NCBI GenBank assembly: GCA_021811745.1
Contig: JAJZNH010000761.1
Span: forward strand, 1 to 8,388
Length of the DNA stretch: 8,388 nt
Direction of reading: 5' to 3'
Source: Acidobacteriota bacterium
GTDB lineage: Bacteria > Acidobacteriota > Terriglobia > Terriglobales > Acidobacteriaceae
Below the pieces are notes generated by a model that searched no databases, was not told the DNA's origin, and was given only the letters and a program-made list of their open reading frames with translations. This document shows, piece by piece, positions 1 through 6,855 of this stretch. Position 1 is the stretch's first letter, and each line of letters opens with the position of its first letter. Both the position numbers and the translations under genes were made by a program.

Positions 1-11
1 AGCTCGCCCGA

Positions 12-1364
12 TTGGCGGATCAACCGCGAGTTCTCGTGCGCCGCGGCGATCAATGGCGCAGAGACGGCGCCTGTGTCGTCTACTGGATGCAGCGGGCCCT
101 GCGCATCGTCGAAAATCCCGCGCTGGAAGTGGCAATCGAGGCCGGCAATCTTCTCGGCCTGCCGGTGGTGGTTTTCTTCTCGGTCATTTCCAATTACCCG
201 AATGCCAACCTGCGCCACTACCATTTCTTGCAGCAGGGGCTGCGCGATGCGGCAGATGACGCGGCGGAACGTGGATTGACGTTTGTGGTGCGTCGTCCTC
301 CGAGCAATCAGCTCGAAGCGTTTCTTGAAGAAGTGCAGGCGGCGCTGCTGATTGGCGATGAGAATCCCTGCCGCGCCCCGGAGCGCTGGCGGCGGGTGCT
401 GGCGAAGCGGCTGAGGATTCCGTATTGGACAGTGGACGCGGACGTGGTGGTTCCATCGCGGGTTTTCAACCGCAGCTTTGCGCTGCTGCATCACTTCCGC
501 CCGCATCTGGAGCGTGAACTGCCGCGGTTTCTGGTTGCGGCAAAGAATCCGGAGCCGCTGCACGCCTTCATGGCGGCGAAAAGTCTCGACAGCTTCGATC
601 TGAAGCAGGACATCACGGCCGGCTTCACCAAACTCGACCGGTCGATTCAGCCCGTGGATACCTTCATCGGCGGCACACACGCGGCGATGAAACAGTTGCG
701 GAGGTTTGTAAGCAACGATCTGGCGCGCTACGGCGAGAGCCGCAACCATCCTGAGATTGATGGCACCAGCCGCCTGTCCCCGTATCTCCACTTTGGCAAC
801 ATCGGTCCATTGACGATCGCCCTGGCCGTGGGACGAGCGCCGCTGCCATCCGAGGCTAAGAAGAAATTTCTGGATCAACTCGTCGGCTGGCGGGAACTGG
901 CGGTTCTGTTTGTGCGCCATGAGGCGAACTACGACAACTGGGAGTGCGCTGCGCCATGGGCGCGGCGGTCGCTGATGGAGCATGCCGCCGATGCGCGCCC
1001 ACGGCAATATACGCTGGCCCAGCTTGAGCGCGGGGAGACAGACGACGATCTATGGAATGCGGCCCAGCGGCAGATGGTCACGACCGGATGGATGCACAAC
1101 ACCATGCGGATGTATTGGGCGAAGAAAATTCTGGAGTGGGCGCCCGACCCGGCGGCCGCTTTCGATTGGGCGGTGTTTCTCAACGACCGCTACGAACTCG
1201 ATGGTCGCGATGCCAACGGGTATGCCGGAATCGCCTGGGCCATTGTGGGAAAGCTCGACCGTCCCTGGTTCAACCGGCCGGTATTCGGTCTGGTACGTTC
1301 CATGACGCGCGCATCCTTCGCGCGCAAATTCGATGCGGACGCGTATATCCGGAAGCAGCGCTGA
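12..1364 (+). CDS. phr: Class II CPD deoxyribodipyrimidine photolyase
   Basis: A flavoenzyme that uses blue/near-UV light to split cyclobutane pyrimidine dimers in DNA; cytosolic. The 450-residue product matches class II (animal/archaeal-type) photolyases over its whole length and has their usual size. The N-terminal Rossmann-like antenna domain carries VVYWMQRA (22-29) and VVVFF (52-56). The C-terminal FAD domain carries SPYLHFG (256-262), DLWNAAQ (346-352), MYWAKKILEW (367-376), LNDRYELDGR (390-399) and NGYAGIAW (402-409). By recalled alignment with the Methanosarcina mazei enzyme, W348, W369 and W376 are the tryptophans of the electron-transfer region and N391 is the Asn facing flavin N5; all are present. 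The start is uncertain: TTG at 12 has no visible ribosome site, and the frame stays open to the window edge (codons for L-A-R precede it), so the true start may lie upstream. The family match begins about five residues in, so little can be missing. No partner gene is visible. Confidence 0.95.
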   Translation: MADQPRVLVRRGDQWRRDGACVVYWMQRALRIVENPALEVAIEAGNLLGLPVVVFFSVISNYPNANLRHYHFLQQGLRDAADDAAERGLTFVVRRPPSNQLEAFLEEVQAALLIGDENPCRAPERWRRVLAKRLRIPYWTVDADVVVPSRVFNRSFALLHHFRPHLERELPRFLVAAKNPEPLHAFMAAKSLDSFDLKQDITAGFTKLDRSIQPVDTFIGGTHAAMKQLRRFVSNDLARYGESRNHPEIDGTSRLSPYLHFGNIGPLTIALAVGRAPLPSEAKKKFLDQLVGWRELAVLFVRHEANYDNWECAAPWARRSLMEHAADARPRQYTLAQLERGETDDDLWNAAQRQMVTTGWMHNTMRMYWAKKILEWAPDPAAAFDWAVFLNDRYELDGRDANGYAGIAWAIVGKLDRPWFNRPVFGLVRSMTRASFARKFDADAYIRKQR

Positions 1365-1393
1365 GGCGGCGCATCCCGTAAGTTGATTGTCCG

Positions 1394-1418
1394 GTGTGAG
1401 CCAAATTTGGCGTGACAC
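1394..1418. repeat. Imperfect palindrome, operator-like
   Basis: The core GCCAAATTTGGC (1400-1411) is a perfect 12-bp palindrome. It is flanked by GTGT (1394-1397) and ACAC (1415-1418), which pair with each other across a small asymmetric gap, so the two half-sites read TGTGA-GCCAAAT and TGTCACGCCAAAT. The symmetry about an AT centre resembles a dimeric repressor site more than a terminator, since no T-run follows. It overlaps the -35 of the weak candidate promoter just downstream. No regulator can be named. Confidence 0.4.
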
Positions 1419-1435
1419 TCGCATGAAGGTATTTT
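1407..1435 (+). promoter_or_regulatory. Weak candidate sigma-70 promoter upstream of the stem-loop segment
   Basis: TTGGCG (1407-1412) and TATTTT (1430-1435) are 17 nt apart, each matching four of six consensus positions. The predicted transcription start would be near 1442, just before the first stem-loop of the structured segment. Matches at this level occur often by chance, so this rests mainly on its position. Confidence 0.2.
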
Positions 1436-1444
1436 GCCGACGAA

Positions 1445-1548
1445 GGTGATTCGATTTCACCGCGCCGCAGGCGCAACGGCGATCGGTCGCGCCGGGGAAA
1501 CCGGTCTCCAAAGGAGGCTCAACCCCGGAGGGACGGCGCCAACCCTCC
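1445..1548 (+). other. Dense stem-loop segment: possible structured RNA or dispersed palindromic repeat
   Basis: Five inverted repeats lie end to end in about 100 nt. They are GGTGA/TCACC (1445-1449 with 1457-1461), GCGCC/GGCGC (1462-1466 with 1470-1474, loop GCA), CGGCG/CGCCG (1477-1481 with 1490-1494), CCGGGG/CCCCGG (1492-1497 with 1523-1528, enclosing a CTCC-AAA-GGAG hairpin at 1506-1516), and GGAGGG/CCCTCC (1527-1532 with 1543-1548). Neighbouring stems three to five share a few bases, so they may compete. It lies upstream of the strong promoter at 1605-1633 and so would not be in the leader of the downstream gene made from that promoter. It could be a small RNA, the photolyase 3' untranslated end, or a copy of a dispersed repeat. 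I do not recognise a riboswitch class. High GC makes chance stems likelier. Confidence 0.35.
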
Positions 1549-1604
1549 CAATTTCCCCAAAATCCACGTGGATACGATTCCGCTGGCCTGTGTTGTGAAT
1601 CACA

Positions 1605-1633
1605 TTGGCACGGGTTTGTCGCTGTCCTATAAT
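1605..1633 (+). promoter_or_regulatory. Sigma-70-type promoter for the giant exported protein
   Basis: TTGGCA (1605-1610) matches five of six -35 consensus bases, and TATAAT (1628-1633) is a perfect -10. The spacer is exactly 17 nt (1611-1627). Transcription should start near 1640, giving a leader of roughly 110-125 nt before the next gene. No clear operator or stem-loop overlaps it, so strong, largely constitutive expression is a reasonable inference. Confidence 0.75.
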
Positions 1634-1748
1634 GGGCCACAATTTCAAATCTGGAATATACGAGCTTCGCTTTGCGGATTCTTATGGATTCCGCATCCCT
1701 TAGCCTTAGAAGATTTTCACGAAGGGGGCCGGGCCAGCTTCCGGACGC

Positions 1749-4700
1749 GTGGAAATGAAGCGAATGGATAGACGGAACCAAGGCCGTGGGGCAGGGACTG
1801 CGAAGGGGCTCAGGCATGCTGCCGCGGCGCCTGGGGCTCTGCGGATCGGACCGGACGTGGCGGTCCTGCTACTGGCGATACTAACCTGCGCATCGAGGGC
1901 GCAAGGACCGATGGTGAGGCCCGCTGCTCCTGCGCCGTCGCGCGCAGTGGCAGGCCCTCCGCGCGCGGCGGAAGCGCAGAGGTTTCTCGCCCAGCGCGGG
2001 TGGCGGCCGGGCCATCGTCTGGTGCATCCGAGTGCGGCCGCGACGGTCACGGCTGCCGCACTGGGGCAGGGAACTGCAACACCGACCTGGACACCGCTCG
2101 GCCCTGCAGCGGTACAGACGCAAGATTTCGGGCTGGTTACGGGCCGCGTTTCCTCGCTGGCCTTCGATCCTGCCGATCTCTCGGGCAATCATCTCTATGT
2201 GGGTACCACCGGCGGAGGGATATGGATGGCGCAGAACGCCGCCTCCGCTTCGCCCGTGTTTATCCCGCTTACGGACGCGGTGTCGGCGTTCGGAGGCGCC
2301 TGGGATGCTTCGATCAGCATTGGTGCACTTACGGTGCAGACCGGCGGGACGGGTGTGATCCTGGCCGGCACGGGCGACCCGAACGACGCGCTCGATTCCT
2401 ACTATGGAGCGGGCATCCTGCGCTCCGCCGACAACGGAACCACGTGGTCGCTGATCTCGAGGACCGTGGATGTGGAGTCGGGGCTCAGCTCACAAAATTA
2501 CCTGTTCGGCGGGGAGGGCTTTGCGGGTTTTGCCTGGAGCACGGTCAATCCGCAGGTGGTGGTGGCGGCCGTGTCGCAAGCCTACGAAGGCGTTCTGGTG
2601 AACGCCGTGGCGCCGTATGGGAGTCTGCAGGGACTCTATTACTCGACCCATTCCGGCGCGGACTGGCACCTGGCGACCATTACCGACGGAGGCGGTGTGA
2701 ATGTGCAAGGCCCGCTGGACAGTTTTCCCAAGCCCGATGGCAATGCGGCCACTGCGGTGGTGTGGAATCCAAAGCGGCAAGTTTTCATCGCGGCGGTGCG
2801 TTATCACGGGTACTACCAGTCGCCCGACGGTGTGACCTGGACCCGTCTGGATGCGCAGCCGGGAGCAGGACTGACGACGGCCATGTGCCCGACGAATACC
2901 GGTAAGACCGGCTCGATTGCGTGTCCCATCTTCCGCGGCGCATTGGCCGTGGACCCGGTGACCGGCGACACCTATGCCTGGACCGTGGACACCAACAACC
3001 AGGACCAGGGCCTCTGGCGGGATGCCTGCTCCTTCGCCAACGGGGCCTGCACGGCGCCTCTCGGGTTTGCACAGCAATGGGACACCACGGCGCTGGAGAC
3101 CAACACCCTGGCTGGGCCGGCGACGATTGCCGACGGCGTCTACAACCTGGCCCTGGCGGTGGTCCCGGTGGGGCAGGCGGCGAGCCCTGTGCAGCAGGAC
3201 ATCGAGATTTTGGCCGGTGCGCATGACCTGTGGAAGACGGCGTGCCCGGTGTCACAGGGCTGCACATGGCGCAACACCACGAATGCCACGACGTGCATGA
3301 GTGCGCAGGTGGGCGAGTTCCAGCACGTGCTGGCCTGGAACCAAGGCAATCCACTCGAAGTCTTTCTCGGCAACGACAGCGGGCTGTGGCGTTCCCTGGA
3401 CGCGGTCGGCGAGAACAGCAGCGATCCCGTGTGCAGTTCGTCGGACGCGAGCCATTTCCAGAACCTGAACGGACAATTCCAGAACCCCGATGGCAGCATG
3501 GGCTCGCTGGCCGAGGTGACAAGCCTCTCGCCGGTTCTAAGTTCGCCGTACAGCTTGATGGCGGGGCTGGGGGTGAATGGAACCGCAGGCGTGAAGAGCA
3601 CGGCTGCGACCGCTGACTGGCCACAGATGTTGTCCGGATATGGCGGCCCGGTAGCGATCCCTTCGAGCGACGAGAATAGTTGGTACGTGAACGAGCAGGC
3701 GGGCGTGGCGATTTACTTGTGCGCGCAGCCTTCTGCCTGCACTTCGGCCGATTTCGGCACCAGCCCCGTGGTGAGCGATGCCGATGTGGGCGGCGATGGG
3801 TACGCAATGCCGGTGCCGGCGGCATTTATTGTGGATCCGCTGGACCCGGCGCAATTGCTGATCGCCACATGCCGCGTCTGGCGCGGGGCCGGTTCTGGCG
3901 GCGGAGCCGCGATGCATGCCGTCAGCCCGGTCCTCGACAATGCAAGCGCGCCTGGCCCTTGCCAGGGAGATGCATTGATCCGCTCGATGGCGGCGATGGC
4001 CGTAACGCCCACGACAGAGGTCGTGTATGCCGGACTGTATGGCGGGACGAGTCTCCCCGGCCACCTGCTGGCGGCAACCATCGATACCACGTCGGCCGCG
4101 ATGCCTGACTGGACCGACCTGACCGCAAACCCGGTAACGAACGACACCGCCAGGCTGAATGCGCAGGGTCTTGACATTTCCAGCATTGTGATCGATCCCC
4201 GCGCCCCAGACGGAAAGACGGTCTACGTAACGGTGCAGGGCATCAGCGAATTGGGCCTGGTGGTGCAGAGCGTCTATCGCAGCACGGACGGCGGTGCTAC
4301 CTGGTACGCGGTCACCTCCAATTTGCCGAACACTCCGGTGAGCGCGCTGGCTTTGGATCCACAGAACGCGAATATCGTGTATGTGGGTACGGACGACGGC
4401 GTGTACTACACCACCGAGATCGCCGCTTGCCAAAATGCACCGTCGAATTGCTGGTCGCCCTTCGGAACCGGGCTTCCCGCCGCGCCGGTGGTTGCGCTCA
4501 GCGCCGCATCCGGTTCGTCGTCCGCCCCAGTGCTGGTGGCGGGAACCTATGGACGCGGCATATGGCAGACCGCGCTGTGGACTGCGGAAAGCGGCCTCGG
4601 TGCGGCGTCGGCGAGCCCCGGATCGCTCACGTTTTCCAGCCAGGTCTACGGAACCCCGAGCGAGCCGCAGACGGTGGCGCTGGTCAACACCGGCTCGACT

Positions 4701-6689
4701 CCGCTCGCGATCGGCGCGATTTCCAAGAGCGGCGATGGCGACGATTTCGCCGCTACCGGTTGTACGGACCAACCGGTGCCTGTCGGCTCGAGTTGCAATC
4801 TGCAAGTGACGTTCACGCCTCAGGGGACCGGTCCGCGCACGGCATTAATGACGGTGCCCGCGAATGTCTACGGCGGTCAAATTACCGTCGATCTGAATGG
4901 CACCGGACTTCCAGGCGGGAATATCACCATCGACCCTGCGAGTTTGTTCTTCGACACCACGCAGGTGGGTTCGACGTCGGCGGCAGAGTCCATTACGCTC
5001 ACCAATAAGGCAGCGTCCGCAGTGACGATCGCGAATGTTGCCACGGCCGCACCCTTCGCCATCGCCACCAACACGTGCAACACTGGCACGCTCGCTCCCA
5101 ATGGCGCCTGCCAGATTAGTGTGACCTTTACGCCCACAGCGGCAGGCCTGGCAACCGGACTGCTGACCGTGACAGGTGCGGATGGGACGGAAATCGTGCA
5201 GCTCAGCGGGACAGGAGCCGCGCCCCCAACCGATATCCTAACGCCCCTATCGCTTGCTTTTCCTTCTACGCCTTCCGGGCAGATTTCCGCCGCGCAGCCG
5301 TTGACTATTTCGAACACGGGCGACCTGCCACTGCACATCACGGCGATTACGGCGAGCTTGAATTTCCAGCAAACGAGTGACTGCCTGGGCGGTGTGGCCG
5401 CACAAACCTCCTGCACCGTCAGCGTACAGTTTGCCCCCACACAAACGGGGGCTCTCACCGGTACATTGACCATCGCCGACGATCTGGGAACCAAGACCGT
5501 GGCATTGAGCGGCACAGGGTTGCAGCCGGGAGCCCTGAGCGCGAGTCCGGCAAGCCTCATTTTCCCGCAGCAACAGCCCGGCGTAGCCAGCGCCCCGCAA
5601 ACAGTGACCATCACCAACGGCGGCGGCGAAGCGGTTGTCAATCTGGGCTTGCAGATTACGGGCCCTGCCACGGCAGACTTTTCGCTAGGGCCCAAAACCT
5701 GCGGAGCGGTGCTGAACAGCGATAGTAGCTGCACGGTGCAGGTCGTTTTTACTCCTGCGGCGGCTGGGCCCATTGCGGCAACGCTCAACATTTCCTCTTC
5801 CACGCCGGGAGTAACGGCCGTGCAGGTCCCGTTGAACGGATCCGGACAAATCTCTACCGGCCTCACCGCAACACCAGCGCAACTGCCGTTCGAGGCGGCA
5901 GTGGGCATGGGTCAGGTCAGCAGCGCACAGACGGTGACAATCACCAATTTCAGCAGCTTTGCCATCGCGAAAGTGACGCTGAACGCCACCGGGCCTTTCA
6001 ACGTGACACAGAACGTCTGTACCGGCAGCTTGGCTCCCGGAGCAAGCTGCAGCGCAGGCGTTGTGTTTACGCCTTTGGCGCCTGGACCGGCAACCGGCAC
6101 ACTCACTGCAAGCTCCAGCGACGTGTCCGTGCCCGCCACAACCGCGCTTTCCGGCAGCGGATTCGATTTCACTTTGGCCCCGCTGGGGCCGGCTAGCGCC
6201 ACCGTTTCCAGCGGCCAGCAAGCGGATTTCAAGCTTTTGATTACGCCGAATGGAGCCGACGGGAGCTTCTCGTTCCAGTGCGGGACTCTGCCATCCTACG
6301 CGTTGTGCCTGTTCAGTCCGGCCACGGAGAGTCTCAGTTCGGGCGTGCAGGGCAACATCGAGGTGCAGATCTACACCGGTAACAGCAGTCTTACGGCTGG
6401 AACGCAGCCGCTCTCCGGTGCGCGGCGCTGGCCGTTCTATTGCGGCCTCGTCCTGCTGCCTCTCGGGCTGAGACGCCGGCGGAAGTTGCTATTGCTGGTG
6501 TTGCTGGCTGGGGTGCTGAGCTCGGGAATATCCTGTTGCACAAGCGCGATCGGCGGCACAAACGGCAAGGGCGGGTCCGCTGGGCAGAGCAGCACAAATA
6601 CCACGCCGGCGGGAACGTACTCGATCCCGGTTACCGTGACATCGACCGGAATCTCTCATTCGACGACATTGACGCTCACAGTCGACTGA
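1749..6689 (+). CDS. Giant exported protein: Asp-box beta-propeller, five ASH repeats, split Ig-like C-terminus
   Basis: A 1646-residue secreted or envelope protein of unknown role; no catalytic residues can be assigned. A long basic n-region, hydrophobic stretch V37-T46 and likely cleavage after SRA (residue 51) form a signal peptide. Residues about 110-945 look like a BNR/VPS10-type beta-propeller with Asp-box motifs SADNGTTW (~226), STHSGADW (~300), SPDGVTW (~358) and STDGGATW (845), plus GTDDGVYYTTE-type strands. Residues 954-1472 are five ASH (choice-of-anchor D) repeats. Residues 1473-1646 form an Ig-like domain interrupted by a hydrophobic hairpin (1561-1597). Many closely spaced Cys pairs suggest periplasmic or extracellular disulfides. 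The start is uncertain: GTG 1749, ATG 1755 and ATG 1764 are all possible. ATG 1764 has the best-spaced weak ribosome site (GGAA at 1751), and a GGGGG run at 1724-1728 is too far away. Asp-box propellers also occur in sialidases and GH74 glycanases, but a glycan-binding or structural surface role is equally possible. Confidence 0.93.
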   Translation: MEMKRMDRRNQGRGAGTAKGLRHAAAAPGALRIGPDVAVLLLAILTCASRAQGPMVRPAAPAPSRAVAGPPRAAEAQRFLAQRGWRPGHRLVHPSAAATVTAAALGQGTATPTWTPLGPAAVQTQDFGLVTGRVSSLAFDPADLSGNHLYVGTTGGGIWMAQNAASASPVFIPLTDAVSAFGGAWDASISIGALTVQTGGTGVILAGTGDPNDALDSYYGAGILRSADNGTTWSLISRTVDVESGLSSQNYLFGGEGFAGFAWSTVNPQVVVAAVSQAYEGVLVNAVAPYGSLQGLYYSTHSGADWHLATITDGGGVNVQGPLDSFPKPDGNAATAVVWNPKRQVFIAAVRYHGYYQSPDGVTWTRLDAQPGAGLTTAMCPTNTGKTGSIACPIFRGALAVDPVTGDTYAWTVDTNNQDQGLWRDACSFANGACTAPLGFAQQWDTTALETNTLAGPATIADGVYNLALAVVPVGQAASPVQQDIEILAGAHDLWKTACPVSQGCTWRNTTNATTCMSAQVGEFQHVLAWNQGNPLEVFLGNDSGLWRSLDAVGENSSDPVCSSSDASHFQNLNGQFQNPDGSMGSLAEVTSLSPVLSSPYSLMAGLGVNGTAGVKSTAATADWPQMLSGYGGPVAIPSSDENSWYVNEQAGVAIYLCAQPSACTSADFGTSPVVSDADVGGDGYAMPVPAAFIVDPLDPAQLLIATCRVWRGAGSGGGAAMHAVSPVLDNASAPGPCQGDALIRSMAAMAVTPTTEVVYAGLYGGTSLPGHLLAATIDTTSAAMPDWTDLTANPVTNDTARLNAQGLDISSIVIDPRAPDGKTVYVTVQGISELGLVVQSVYRSTDGGATWYAVTSNLPNTPVSALALDPQNANIVYVGTDDGVYYTTEIAACQNAPSNCWSPFGTGLPAAPVVALSAASGSSSAPVLVAGTYGRGIWQTALWTAESGLGAASASPGSLTFSSQVYGTPSEPQTVALVNTGSTPLAIGAISKSGDGDDFAATGCTDQPVPVGSSCNLQVTFTPQGTGPRTALMTVPANVYGGQITVDLNGTGLPGGNITIDPASLFFDTTQVGSTSAAESITLTNKAASAVTIANVATAAPFAIATNTCNTGTLAPNGACQISVTFTPTAAGLATGLLTVTGADGTEIVQLSGTGAAPPTDILTPLSLAFPSTPSGQISAAQPLTISNTGDLPLHITAITASLNFQQTSDCLGGVAAQTSCTVSVQFAPTQTGALTGTLTIADDLGTKTVALSGTGLQPGALSASPASLIFPQQQPGVASAPQTVTITNGGGEAVVNLGLQITGPATADFSLGPKTCGAVLNSDSSCTVQVVFTPAAAGPIAATLNISSSTPGVTAVQVPLNGSGQISTGLTATPAQLPFEAAVGMGQVSSAQTVTITNFSSFAIAKVTLNATGPFNVTQNVCTGSLAPGASCSAGVVFTPLAPGPATGTLTASSSDVSVPATTALSGSGFDFTLAPLGPASATVSSGQQADFKLLITPNGADGSFSFQCGTLPSYALCLFSPATESLSSGVQGNIEVQIYTGNSSLTAGTQPLSGARRWPFYCGLVLLPLGLRRRRKLLLLVLLAGVLSSGISCCTSAIGGTNGKGGSAGQSSTNTTPAGTYSIPVTVTSTGISHSTTLTLTVD
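4608..6164 (+). repeat. Five tandem ASH (choice-of-anchor D) domain repeats within the giant protein
   Basis: The repeats are about 100 residues each and start near residues 954, 1058, 1161, 1263 and 1371. Each has the same order of motifs: a start like S-P-x-S-L-x-F, then Q/E-x-V/I-T-I/L-x-N, a C-x(8-10)-C pair, V-x-F-x-P, and an end in L-x-G-x-G. The Cys pair is in all five (for example TNTC...NGAC in the second and QNVC...GASC in the fifth), consistent with one disulfide per domain. The copies are well diverged in protein sequence, so they are old duplications rather than a recent expansion. ASH domains are Ig-like folds, here probably spacing the propeller from the cell surface. Confidence 0.85.
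6429..6539 (+). other. Hydrophobic two-helix hairpin embedded in the C-terminal Ig-like domain
   Basis: Residues 1561-1597 of the giant protein read as a first hydrophobic stretch (WPFYCGLVLLPLGL, 1561-1574), the basic turn RRRRK (1575-1579), and a second hydrophobic stretch (L1580-S1595) ending in Cys1596-Cys1597. A Gly/Ser/Thr-rich linker follows, then TPAGTYSIPVTV and the closing beta-strands HSTTLTLTV, which look like the missing end of the Ig-like domain begun at about 1473. By the positive-inside rule the basic turn should face the cytoplasm with both flanks outside. The second half also resembles an internal signal peptide with a near-lipobox. Confidence 0.6.
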
Positions 6690-6775
6690 TCGAAACGCGA
6701 GGGTCGTCACGGGCCGAAATTGAGGGCGTACCACGCGTCGTGTTAACGTCAATTCAGCGACTCGCAAGCTTTACC

Positions 6776-6790
6776 GATGCCCAGGGCATC
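6776..6790. repeat. Short inverted repeat between the giant protein and the hydrolase
   Basis: GATGCCC (6776-6782) and GGGCATC (6784-6790) are perfect inverted repeats around a single A. As RNA this gives a six-pair stem with a CAG loop, 87 nt after the upstream stop codon. No T-run follows, so it is at best a weak or factor-assisted terminator, or an operator for the hydrolase gene. I see nothing else convincing in the 166-bp gap and no good sigma-70 promoter. Confidence 0.3.
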
Positions 6791-6855
6791 TCTAAGCGCG
6801 GGCAGGAGAGCACCTTGGAGCGGCGCCGGGCCGGCGTTGCGGACAGCGAATCTTT

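Larger units (their letters stand above)
1365..1748. other. Intergenic region, 384 bp, no gene seen
   Basis: This gap separates the photolyase from the giant exported protein. No reading frame here resembles a protein; ORFs crossing it are overlaps in other frames. It holds, in order, a palindrome (1394-1418), a weak candidate promoter (1407-1435), a run of stem-loop-forming sequence (1445-1548) and a strong sigma-70 promoter (1605-1633), each listed separately. No stem-loop followed by a T-run, the usual mark of an intrinsic terminator, is visible after the photolyase stop. Confidence 0.75.

Noticed and set aside
1046..1364. Cryptochrome or class I photolyase assignment
   Set aside because: LNDRYELDGR, NGYAGIAW and MYWAKKILEW with their spacing are class II marks. 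Class I/cryptochrome signature regions are absent.
1445..1548. Known riboswitch (c-di-GMP, cobalamin, SAM/SAH types) in the intergenic stem-loop segment
   Set aside because: The conserved cores I remember for these classes are not matched, and the segment lies upstream of the strong promoter of the next gene, so it would not be in that gene's leader.
1764..1800. Possible Tat (twin-arginine) signal from the RR pair near the start of the giant protein
   Set aside because: The pair is followed by N-Q-G, not the x-F-L-K pattern, and lies almost 30 residues before the hydrophobic core. An ordinary Sec-type signal is simpler.
3537..5908. Long minus-strand open frames (3537-4805 and 4877-5908) opposite the giant gene
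   Set aside because: Their translations are low-complexity Arg/Ala/Val/Pro-rich sequences with no domains, while the plus strand encodes recognisable propeller and ASH repeats. These are composition shadows.
6690..6800. Intrinsic terminator after the giant gene
   Set aside because: The only clear inverted repeat (6776-6790) has a short stem and is not followed by a T-run.
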